A DNA stretch of 35,000 bases, from NCBI GenBank assembly GCA_902760965.1, contig CACWIN010000014.1, forward strand, positions 1-35,000. The letters run 5' to 3'. The notes beneath the pieces were generated by a model that did no database searches, had not been told where the DNA came from, and saw nothing but the letters and a program-made list of their open reading frames with translations. Every line of letters begins with the position of its first letter. Positions within the stretch are counted from its first letter, which is position 1. The translations under genes were made by a program, and so were the position numbers. The DNA is from an uncultured Bacteroidales bacterium (lineage in GTDB: Bacteria > Bacteroidota > Bacteroidia > Bacteroidales > Bacteroidaceae). Positions 7,004-14,662 of the stretch are shown here, piece by piece.

Positions 7004-8332
7004 TTATTTCTTGAAGTCGCGAACTGTGTAGTAAACAGCCTTACGATTGTACTCACCGTCAAACAGGAGCGGGAAGTTGTTGGCTCCCAGCCATGAATCA
7101 CGGTCACCAAGGTTCCAGAATGTTACGCAAGAGAAGTTCTTCTTGTACTTGCGGATAACCTTGAAGAGCTCGTCATACTTAGCCATCTGCATCTGAGCAA
7201 TAGAATCGGTAAGAACCTGACCCTCGCCACGGCTGAACTGGAGCTGACCGCCGGCCTCGTGGTTAATACGAACGTCAAACTCGGTGATCTGGATATCGTC
7301 AACCAGCTCAAGATACATCTGGATAGCCTTCTCAAAGTCCTCGATGGTGGGGTTGTCATAGATGTTGTAGTGACCCTGCATACCGATACCGGTAATAGGA
7401 GCACCCTCGGCCTGAAGTTTCTTAACCATGTTGTAGATGTAAGTTCTCTTGGCAGGAGTCCATGCACTGTAGTCGTTGTAGAACAGACCGGCATTGGGAT
7501 CAGCCTCATGAGCAAACTGGAAAGCCTTGAGGATGAACTCGTCACCACAGAGCTGATAAGCGGTTGACTGACGGAATGACTGCTCGTAAGGAGCATCGGG
7601 GTTGTTAGCATCGCTCATAGCCTCGTTTACAACATCCCAGCAGTAAACTACATCCTTGTAACGGTTTACAACAACCTGGATGTGAGCACGAAGTGAATCA
7701 TAGAACTCCTCCTTGGTTGCCTTAGCATACTTGGGAACCTTGGTCATCTGAGGAGCCTGTGCCTGACCCTGCTGGCCGGGACGCTGACCCTGACGCTGGC
7801 CCTGAGCGCGCTGACCCTGTTGGGGAGCTCCCTGAGGTGCACCCTGAGGACGCTGGCCACCAAAGCCACCGAAACCACCGAATCCGCCGCCAAAGCCGCC
7901 GAATCCGCCACGAGCGGGCTGCTCTACCCAAATGGTATCACCATTCTCGTCACGCTCTACAACCTGGTTGCCGTTCTCGTCATACTTGTTGAACATCCAG
8001 TTAGCGAACTGGCTGTGCCATACAAGGCAGTGACCACGCATCTTGATGCCGTGCTCGCGGCAGAAGTTTGCAATTGCATCGGCCTGTGTAAAGTTCCAAA
8101 CACCGGGCTGGGGGTGAATTTCACCGGGTTTCATGCAGTTCTCGGCTGTTATGCTGTTGAACTCCTTAAGGATGATTGATGCCTGAAGTGAATCAGTTAC
8201 GTTACGGGGAGTAACTGCAACGCCAATCTTGAAATAATTCTTGTAGGCGTCCTTAAGACCTGGGTCCTGGGCACCACATGAGCTCATTACAACAGTTGAT
8301 GCAATGAGTGCAATAATTGAAAGCTTTTTCAT
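7004..8332 (-). CDS. Lipoprotein endo-1,4-beta-xylanase, GH10, with a Gly/Gln-rich insert
   Basis: The 442-residue protein starts with a lipoprotein signal whose lipobox cysteine is C19 (VMSSC), so it is anchored to a membrane and probably exposed at the surface. The rest is a GH10 retaining xylanase: GHCLVWHSQ (100-108), acid/base Glu237 in WDVVNEAM, nucleophile Glu351 in ITEFDVRI and a C-terminal TFWNLGDRDSWL. It cleaves internal bonds of beta-1,4-xylan. Residues about 140-196 form a low-complexity insert, first (G)GF repeats and then Gln/Gly/Pro/Arg-rich. It splits the barrel between the HSQ strand and the WDVVNE strand, where other Bacteroidetes GH10 enzymes carry inserted CBM4 modules. 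The gene has its own promoter and no SusCD partners beside it. Confidence 0.93.
   Translation of the reverse strand: MKKLSIIALIASTVVMSSCGAQDPGLKDAYKNYFKIGVAVTPRNVTDSLQASIILKEFNSITAENCMKPGEIHPQPGVWNFTQADAIANFCREHGIKMRGHCLVWHSQFANWMFNKYDENGNQVVERDENGDTIWVEQPARGGFGGFGGGFGGFGGFGGQRPQGAPQGAPQQGQRAQGQRQGQRPGQQGQAQAPQMTKVPKYAKATKEEFYDSLRAHIQVVVNRYKDVVYCWDVVNEAMSDANNPDAPYEQSFRQSTAYQLCGDEFILKAFQFAHEADPNAGLFYNDYSAWTPAKRTYIYNMVKKLQAEGAPITGIGMQGHYNIYDNPTIEDFEKAIQMYLELVDDIQITEFDVRINHEAGGQLQFSRGEGQVLTDSIAQMQMAKYDELFKVIRKYKKNFSCVTFWNLGDRDSWLGANNFPLLFDGEYNRKAVYYTVRDFKK
7745..7915 (-). repeat. Low-complexity coding insert in the GH10 gene
   Basis: This encodes residues 140-196: repeated GGF units followed by a segment made almost only of Gln, Gly, Pro, Arg and Ala. 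The repetition in the DNA suggests growth by replication slippage. It stays in frame. Confidence 0.75.
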
Positions 8333-8381
8333 TTAATGAGATAAAGTATTAATGATTGTTGGTTAATATCTTTTCGCGCCC

Positions 8382-8389
8382 CAAAATTA
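8382..8389 (-). promoter_or_regulatory. -7 box (TAATTTTG) for the xylanase gene
   Basis: On the minus strand TAATTTTG fits TAnnTTTG and lies 49 bases upstream of the ATG, in the 104-base gap after the acyl-CoA ligase gene. No strong -33 element is seen. Confidence 0.45.
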
Positions 8390-8436
8390 ATCATTTGTTT
8401 TATAATCTGCTTAAATGTATTTAAAAAATGACATTA

Positions 8437-10083
8437 TCATTTATACAGGAAACGTCTGATAGACATCTTGGGAGTCTTTTCGAACGGAACCGGCTGGATT
8501 TCGACCTTGGCTATCTGGCTGTAAACCGGAAGCTGACGGTTTGATGAAAGACGTATGTTGTCAGGAATGGCATCCTTGGCTTCGGCGTCAAGAAGAGCCT
8601 TTGCAATGGCCTGCTCGTCAAGATATACCAGAGCCACCAGCTTACCGCCGCGATCCACTACGACCGATTCAACCACATACTCCTGATTGTTTACTACAGC
8701 CTCGATCTCCTCAGGGTAGATATTCTGGCCCGATGGCCCCAGGATCATGTTCTTGGAGCGGCCACGGATAAACAGGTTGCCTTCGGCATCCATGATTCCA
8801 AGATCACCTGTCCTTAACCAGCCGTCATCGGTAAATGCATTGGCAGTTGCCTCGGGGTTGTTGTAATAACCTATGGTTATGTTTTCACCGCGTGCCTGGA
8901 TTTCGCCTACAGTATGCTGTGGATCGTCCGAATCAATACGAACCTGAGCCACATCGACAGGCTTGCCGCATGAACCCGGTACATATTTTGTCCAATGCTC
9001 ATAGGCAAGGAGAGGGCATGCCTCGGTCATGCCGTAACCAACCAGATACGGGAACTTTATCTTTTTAAGGATTCTTTCAACCTCGGGGTTGAGCGGTGCG
9101 CCACCCATGATAAATTCCTGAACCTTACCTCCGAAAGCACCTACAAGTCCATCCTTTATCTTTTTGTAAATTAGCGCATTAACACCTGGCACCTTAAGTG
9201 CGAACTTAATGGCTGGTTTATCAATCATGGGCTTGATCTTGGACTTGTATATCTTTTCCATTACAAGCGGAACCGTGATAAGCAGATAGGGCTTGTAATC
9301 GGCAAAAGCTTTCATGAGTGCAGCGGGAGTGGGAGCGGCGCCCAGCCAGTAGATGGATGTGCCGTTGCTCAATGGATACAGGAACTCTATTACAAGTCCG
9401 TACATATGGGCCATAGGCAGCATGGAAACCATCTTGTCTCCAGCCGGTACATGTCGCTGGCTGTAATCCACAATTGACGAAAAGTTACGGTAGGTAAGCA
9501 TTACACCCTTGGGATCACCTGTTGAGCCCGATGTATAGTTAATTGTGGACAGATTGTCCCAGTTGTCGGTGGGATAGACCACATCGTCCTTGCTGAACCC
9601 GTTTGGATACTTTTTGCTGAAGAGTTCATCCAGATGGTCATAAGCATCCTGTATCTTTGGGTCATTGCAGTACAGGAGCGTAAAATCATTTACGTTGAAC
9701 ACAGCTCTTATTCCAGGCATCATGGCGCTGTCCATCTTGGACCAACGCACCTGATCGGTAAACAGCATTACGCTTTCAGAATGGTTGACCAGACCCATCA
9801 CGCTTTCCGGCTTAAAATCGGCCAGGATAGGAACTATAACGGCCTCGTAGGTATTTACAGCCAGGTAAGCAAATCCCCAACGGGCTCCGTTCTGCGTACA
9901 GAGTGATATGTGGTCGCCTTTCTTTATGCCTCCATTCTCAAAAATGACATGAAAACGGGCAATTGAGGTGGCCATCTGAGAGTAAGTAAATGTCTCGCCG
10001 CCAATATTGTTCAGTGCAGGCTTGTCCCAGTATTTGCGTGTTGCATCCTGAAGCCTTTGCAGGTAATGAGGGTACTGTTCCAT
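8437..10083 (-). CDS. AMP-forming acyl-CoA ligase (long-chain fatty acid-CoA ligase type)
   Basis: The 548-residue protein is an ANL-superfamily adenylating enzyme. It has the phosphate-binding loop YTSGSTGDPKG (183-193), the A5 motif GYGMTEACP (349-357) and the A7/A8 motif WLRTGDLG (422-429). A C-terminal KTPKMSIRRFL holds the lysine that completes adenylation. Such enzymes activate a carboxylic acid with ATP and pass it to coenzyme A, or sometimes to an acyl carrier protein. Long-chain fatty acids are the likely substrate, but specificity cannot be read from sequence. It lies 13 bases downstream of the patatin gene and has no promoter of its own, so the two form an operon. A natural reading is that it recycles fatty acids released by the patatin domain. 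Confidence 0.88.
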   Translation of the reverse strand: MEQYPHYLQRLQDATRKYWDKPALNNIGGETFTYSQMATSIARFHVIFENGGIKKGDHISLCTQNGARWGFAYLAVNTYEAVIVPILADFKPESVMGLVNHSESVMLFTDQVRWSKMDSAMMPGIRAVFNVNDFTLLYCNDPKIQDAYDHLDELFSKKYPNGFSKDDVVYPTDNWDNLSTINYTSGSTGDPKGVMLTYRNFSSIVDYSQRHVPAGDKMVSMLPMAHMYGLVIEFLYPLSNGTSIYWLGAAPTPAALMKAFADYKPYLLITVPLVMEKIYKSKIKPMIDKPAIKFALKVPGVNALIYKKIKDGLVGAFGGKVQEFIMGGAPLNPEVERILKKIKFPYLVGYGMTEACPLLAYEHWTKYVPGSCGKPVDVAQVRIDSDDPQHTVGEIQARGENITIGYYNNPEATANAFTDDGWLRTGDLGIMDAEGNLFIRGRSKNMILGPSGQNIYPEEIEAVVNNQEYVVESVVVDRGGKLVALVYLDEQAIAKALLDAEAKDAIPDNIRLSSNRQLPVYSQIAKVEIQPVPFEKTPKMSIRRFLYK

Positions 10084-10096
10084 AATGCTTTATGTA

Positions 10097-12412
10097 TTAT
10101 TCTATGAACCATTCGTTTGGCATGAGAATTCCAAATGTCACGCCAAACAGTGTTGCGTTATTACGTGTTGTTGACCAATCAAAGAAAGCGTTGAAAGACA
10201 CTCTGTTGTACTGTGCCACGAACGACAGCTCACCCAGCACCTGGAATCCTGTCAACGGCCTGCCGTAAGCAGCCCTGCCGTCAACGTTATAAATGGGGCG
10301 GGTGGGTTGGAATATGTAGAATTCGGAACGCAGATGGAATATGTCATTTATTATCCATATAGGCTTGATTCCGGCTGCAAAAAAAGCGTTTGCGCACAGC
10401 TCCGGATCAAATACGAACTTGCTGTTTGATGTAGGACGGAAACAGCCGGCCTGCATTACAGTGGAATAATAGTTGTTTGAAAAGTTTCGGGTGGAGTAAT
10501 AAGCCTCAAACAAAGATCCTACGGTAAAGTGTTTGTTCATCTTAAGGTAATACTCCAGAGTACCTTCGGCCTGCAGCCATGAACGTTCAACCGATGTATA
10601 ATCGTCGGTGCTGCCCTTGCCGGGCTGGAACTGGTCATTCTCGGTAAATATCTGTGCCCTGATGGTTTCACTCTTACCGGACGTTGGAAAGACCTGACTG
10701 TTCAGGGTGTTGCCGGTAAAAGTAACGGATCCGCCAAATATATTGTGACGGTTGCAGTCATACTTGAATGTAAGCAGGTCAATATTGCTGGACTGCGAAT
10801 AGAAATCCTTATGATGAGCCACGCCTATCGAAATCACTGATTTGTAATTATTCAGGAATGGGCGTGACATTTTGAACTTGCCAAAAAACTCAATGGACTT
10901 GTTAAGGGCAGGGGTATATTTGTCGGTTGCCGAAAACAGATATTCGGTGTTGTAATAGTTCATGTTGTTGTATGCCAGCTGCAACGAGAATGACATGGGA
11001 ACCTTGGTGGCCATCTGAATCCTGGTAAGCAACTGGGCATTGTTATATGCCTTTCCTACCTGTCCTTCAAGCAGGAATGACTGCGATACCTCACCAATGT
11101 GATTGTATGACATGGAACCGTACAGCTGGCTTGTGACGCTGGTTGAAAGGCCACCTCCCAGATTAAAGGTAGGGTGATCATCAATTGTTACGTTAAGGTT
11201 AAGTCCGAATGTTGAATCGGCCTCGTTAAAGGTGGTTTCGGGGAGTACCTCACTTATGGCTTCATCGGACAGAAGCTTGAAATAACCGGCCTTAAAGTCA
11301 TCAAAATCAAAGTTTTCGTCACCAAATGAATTTAGTTCCTTGAGCACGTATCTGCTTTGGGCGCGGTTTACACCCTCCACGTTGATGCTGCTGAAACGCA
11401 TTTTTGGGATTCTGGACTTGAAGTTGGCACGGGCAATCTGTACATCGGTGGTATCACGCCTTTCCGATACACGTGATTTTATTGAATCCATCAGTATGAG
11501 CGCCTTTATGTAGCCCAATTGCGACACCTCGTCAATCTTTTGAAAATCCAACAGGCTTACGGTGCTCAGGTCAATGTCAATCTTTACTCCAAGTTCAGGG
11601 TCAAGGCTGTAATCGCTCTTTTGCATTATCATGCTCCTGACCTGTCCCATAAGGTCATACTCGTCAGGAATCTCCACCACAGGCGCTCCCGATGTTCTGG
11701 CAACGTTCACTCCAACTATAAAATCGGGGTGAAAATTATCCACCATTACATCTACGGGGAAATTATCATAAATACCTCCGTCATAAGCAATTATGGTATC
11801 AATCTTAATGGGACGGAACACAAACGGGAACGACATTGAAGCACGTACTGCCTTACCCAAATCGCCCTTGTCAAGGATAATGGAATTCTTGTTAAACACG
11901 TCCGATGCAACCGCCCTGAAAGGCACAAACAGGTTGTCAAAATTCTTGCCGCACACAGCCGTAGCACCTGCATATATGTCAACAAACGCCAGATTCATCT
12001 GCAACGGGTCAATCACGCTGTTGACCATAGGCCTGATTACGGTCATTGAATCCCTAATGGCTACCTGGGCCGAAACTATAGCCGGAGTGGGAGGGTTCTG
12101 CTTAAAATAGAACTGGTAGTTCATATCCTTGGCACCGGTGTACCAGTTCTTGAATTCATCGGAACGGATAAGTTCCTCCATCTCGTCGGGCGAATAGCCC
12201 ATTGCGTACAAAGAGCCTATAACTGCACCCATTGATGTTCCGGTAATATAGTCAATAGGTATCTGATTCTCCTCAAGGGCACGTATAACTCCTATATGAG
12301 CCATGCCTTTTGCTCCGCCGCCACTCAATACCAAACCTACTTTCTGGGCCGAAACAGGTACAGAAAGCAGCATAAACATGGCAATTATTATCAAATAAGC
12401 CCTTTTGTACAT
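10097..12412 (-). CDS. Secreted patatin-like phospholipase with POTRA and Omp85-type barrel (PlpD-like)
   Basis: With the ATG at 12412 the protein has 771 residues and a good signal peptide (about 1-22). The patatin domain follows: oxyanion loop GGGAKG (31-36), nucleophile Ser60 in GTSMG, and catalytic Asp211 in DGGIYDNFP. Residues about 330-400 look like a POTRA domain. The last 340 residues alternate polar and aromatic positions like an outer-membrane beta barrel. This matches type Vd autotransporters such as PlpD and many RssA-like proteins of Bacteroidetes. It likely hydrolyses phospholipid acyl chains at or beyond the outer membrane. A longer frame from 12463 runs through the -7 box and terminator region and is rejected. 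It is the first gene of the operon with the acyl-CoA ligase. Confidence 0.88.
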   Translation of the reverse strand: MYKRAYLIIIAMFMLLSVPVSAQKVGLVLSGGGAKGMAHIGVIRALEENQIPIDYITGTSMGAVIGSLYAMGYSPDEMEELIRSDEFKNWYTGAKDMNYQFYFKQNPPTPAIVSAQVAIRDSMTVIRPMVNSVIDPLQMNLAFVDIYAGATAVCGKNFDNLFVPFRAVASDVFNKNSIILDKGDLGKAVRASMSFPFVFRPIKIDTIIAYDGGIYDNFPVDVMVDNFHPDFIVGVNVARTSGAPVVEIPDEYDLMGQVRSMIMQKSDYSLDPELGVKIDIDLSTVSLLDFQKIDEVSQLGYIKALILMDSIKSRVSERRDTTDVQIARANFKSRIPKMRFSSINVEGVNRAQSRYVLKELNSFGDENFDFDDFKAGYFKLLSDEAISEVLPETTFNEADSTFGLNLNVTIDDHPTFNLGGGLSTSVTSQLYGSMSYNHIGEVSQSFLLEGQVGKAYNNAQLLTRIQMATKVPMSFSLQLAYNNMNYYNTEYLFSATDKYTPALNKSIEFFGKFKMSRPFLNNYKSVISIGVAHHKDFYSQSSNIDLLTFKYDCNRHNIFGGSVTFTGNTLNSQVFPTSGKSETIRAQIFTENDQFQPGKGSTDDYTSVERSWLQAEGTLEYYLKMNKHFTVGSLFEAYYSTRNFSNNYYSTVMQAGCFRPTSNSKFVFDPELCANAFFAAGIKPIWIINDIFHLRSEFYIFQPTRPIYNVDGRAAYGRPLTGFQVLGELSFVAQYNRVSFNAFFDWSTTRNNATLFGVTFGILMPNEWFIE

Positions 12413-12430
12413 ACTTTTTACGCTTATTTG

Positions 12431-12438
12431 CAAAAATA
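12431..12438 (-). promoter_or_regulatory. -7 box (TATTTTTG) for the patatin - acyl-CoA ligase operon
   Basis: On the minus strand TATTTTTG fits TAnnTTTG and lies 18 bases upstream of the ATG at 12412, just after the htpG terminator. It helps fix the start of the patatin gene. Confidence 0.5.
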
Positions 12439-12442
12439 AACA

Positions 12443-12477
12443 AAAAAGGGCACCATTGTTCAATCGGTGCCCTTTTT
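12443..12477 (-). terminator. Terminator of htpG
   Basis: A stem of AAAAAGGGCACC with GGTGCCCTTTTT encloses a loop that can itself pair (ATTG/CAAT). On the minus strand it ends in a T run, 18 bases after the htpG stop. The A and T tracts on both sides would let it work in either direction. Confidence 0.85.
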
Positions 12478-12495
12478 AATCTAAAAAGTAGTTTT

Positions 12496-14544
12496 TCAGA
12501 TAAGGTCAACGCTGCGGCGGATAAATGCAGCGAGCTGTTCGCCCTTAAGCATTCCGTTCTGAAGCAGTGCCAGGTCTATAAGTTCGTGAACTATCCTGTT
12601 ACCGGCAGCGTACTCCGAATAAATGCCGGATATTGCATTCTCGGCCTCGGTAATCTTGCCGTCAATATCCTTAAGCTCATCCTTTTGTTCCTGAGGAACT
12701 TCATCGTCTTTCTTGCCTTCGCGGGCCTTGCGCAGTTCGGACTGACGCTCCTTGAGGGCATTCAACTTATCATCCTCCGGCTTGATCTTGTCGTTACATG
12801 CGGCCTGGGCATCATCCATAACGCGCTTTATAAGCTTATGGTCCTTGTTAAGGATTACGGTGTACATATCGGGCATATCGCCGTAAAAACTCATGCCGGG
12901 CTGGATGGCGGCCATATCTTTCATACGGCGCATATACTCGCTGCAGGTTACCATAACGGGTAGGGCGGACTCGCCGAGTGACTGGGCGTCAACATGGAAA
13001 TCGGCCTTTTGGATCTTTGGCATCTGGCTGCTGAAAACCTTGGTAATCATGCGGAGTTCAGCTGCAGGCAGGTCTGTCTTGGCGTTGTCCTCCTTGGCAA
13101 TCAGGTTGTCGACCGAATCACTGTCAACCCTCTGGAAACGGCTGTTGTTGCCAAACTTCTGCTCCAGCATGCCAATTACAGGTATATCCAGCTGGTTGTC
13201 CATGAGCAATACGCTGTAGCCCTTGTTCTTTGCGGCTTCAATGTATCCGAACTGCTCCTCCTTGTTTGTGGCGTACAGATAGATAAGGTTCTTGTTCTTG
13301 TCGGTCTGGTTTGCCTCAATGAGTTTCTTGTACTCTTCGAAAGTAAAGTATTTGCCGTCGGTATCCTTGAGCAGGGCAACCTTTTCCATCTTGGAGTAGA
13401 AATCCTCCTCGGTAAGCATACCGTAATTGATGAACAGCTTAACATCGTCCCACTTTTGCTCAAACTCCTTGCGGTCATTCTTGAAGATTGAGGTAAGACG
13501 GTCGGCCACCTTCTTGGTTATGTAGCCCGATATCTTCTTGACGTTGGAATCACTCTGCAGATATGAACGTGATACGTTAAGTGGGATATCCGGTGAATCT
13601 ATTACACCATGCAGCAGGGTAAGGAAATCAGGAACTATACCCTCAACGGAATCAGTTACGAACACCTGGTTGCAATACAACTGGATGCGGTTCTTTTGCA
13701 GGTCCAGATTGGTCTTGATCTTGGGGAAGTACAGGATTCCGGTAAGATGGAACGGGAAATCAACGTTAAGGTGTATCCAGAACAGAGGTTCATCCTGCAT
13801 GGGATAGAGCTCACGGTAAAAGTTCTTGTAGTCATCGTCCTTGAGTTCACTGGGAGTCTTGGTCCACAGCGGCTCAACGCTGTTTATTACGTTGTCCTCC
13901 TGAGTATCAACCTCCTTGCCGTCTTTCCATATCTTTTTCTTGCCGCAGGCAATAGGAACAGGCAGGAAACGGCAGTATTTCTTGAGCAGGTTCTGGATGG
14001 TGGTCTCCTGCAGATACTCCTTGCTGTCATCGTCAAGATACAGGATTATATCGGTTCCGCGCTCCTGCTTGTCGCTGTCGGACAGCTGGAATTCGGGTGA
14101 TCCGTCGCAGCTCCATTTTACGGCCTGTGCGCCTTCCTGATAAGACTTGGTAATGATCTCAACCTTTTTTGAAACCATAAAGGCCGAGTAAAAGCCAAGG
14201 CCAAAGTGGCCTATAATGGCATTTGCCTCGTTCTTGTATTTTTCAAGAAAATCATTTGCGCCCGAAAAAGCTATCTGATTTATGTACTTGTCAATTTCGG
14301 CAGCGGTCATACCAATACCGCGGTCACTTACGGTTATGGTATCCTTTCCGACTGTCACATGTACCGTAAGGTCACCCATCTCACCCTTGAACTCACCCTT
14401 GGATGAGAGTGTCTTGAGCTTTTGGGTTGCATCGACTGCATTTGAGACTATCTCACGCAAGAATATCTCACGGTCGCTGTACAGGAACTGTTTAATGATC
14501 GGGAATATGTTCTCGGTCGTTACTCCAATTTTACCTTTCTGCAT
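12496..14544 (-). CDS. htpG: HtpG, Hsp90-family chaperone
   Basis: The 682-residue protein is a full-length bacterial Hsp90. The N-terminal GHKL ATPase shows FLREIVSNAVDA, DRGIGM and GHFGLGFYSAFMV. The middle domain carries NVSRSYLQ, and the C-terminal part is the dimerisation domain. A lysine/glutamate-rich helix lies near residues 600-640 (KAREGKKDDEVPQEQKDEL), as in other Bacteroidetes homologues. It helps late folding and rescue of proteins under heat or oxidative stress in the cytoplasm. It follows clpC on the same strand, but hairpins after each gene show they are mainly separate transcripts. No heat-shock operator such as CIRCE is seen in the 118-base gap upstream. Confidence 0.96.
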   Translation of the reverse strand: MQKGKIGVTTENIFPIIKQFLYSDREIFLREIVSNAVDATQKLKTLSSKGEFKGEMGDLTVHVTVGKDTITVSDRGIGMTAAEIDKYINQIAFSGANDFLEKYKNEANAIIGHFGLGFYSAFMVSKKVEIITKSYQEGAQAVKWSCDGSPEFQLSDSDKQERGTDIILYLDDDSKEYLQETTIQNLLKKYCRFLPVPIACGKKKIWKDGKEVDTQEDNVINSVEPLWTKTPSELKDDDYKNFYRELYPMQDEPLFWIHLNVDFPFHLTGILYFPKIKTNLDLQKNRIQLYCNQVFVTDSVEGIVPDFLTLLHGVIDSPDIPLNVSRSYLQSDSNVKKISGYITKKVADRLTSIFKNDRKEFEQKWDDVKLFINYGMLTEEDFYSKMEKVALLKDTDGKYFTFEEYKKLIEANQTDKNKNLIYLYATNKEEQFGYIEAAKNKGYSVLLMDNQLDIPVIGMLEQKFGNNSRFQRVDSDSVDNLIAKEDNAKTDLPAAELRMITKVFSSQMPKIQKADFHVDAQSLGESALPVMVTCSEYMRRMKDMAAIQPGMSFYGDMPDMYTVILNKDHKLIKRVMDDAQAACNDKIKPEDDKLNALKERQSELRKAREGKKDDEVPQEQKDELKDIDGKITEAENAISGIYSEYAAGNRIVHELIDLALLQNGMLKGEQLAAFIRRSVDLI

Positions 14545-14590
14545 ATCTATATTGTTTTTTGATTATTTGTCCTGTCCCATATGATACAAC

Positions 14591-14624
14591 AAAAATGCCA
14601 GACGCTAATGCGGCTGACATTTTG
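14591..14624 (-). terminator. Terminator of clpC
   Basis: The arms AAAATGCCAG (from 14592) and CTGACATTTT match at 9 of 10 positions, with an inner CGC/GCG pair around TAAT. On the minus strand a T-rich run follows. It lies about 40 bases past the clpC stop and upstream of htpG. Confidence 0.7.
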
Positions 14625-14662
14625 GCTGAATGAGAGTATGTGGCTGACTCTATGACAACCGG

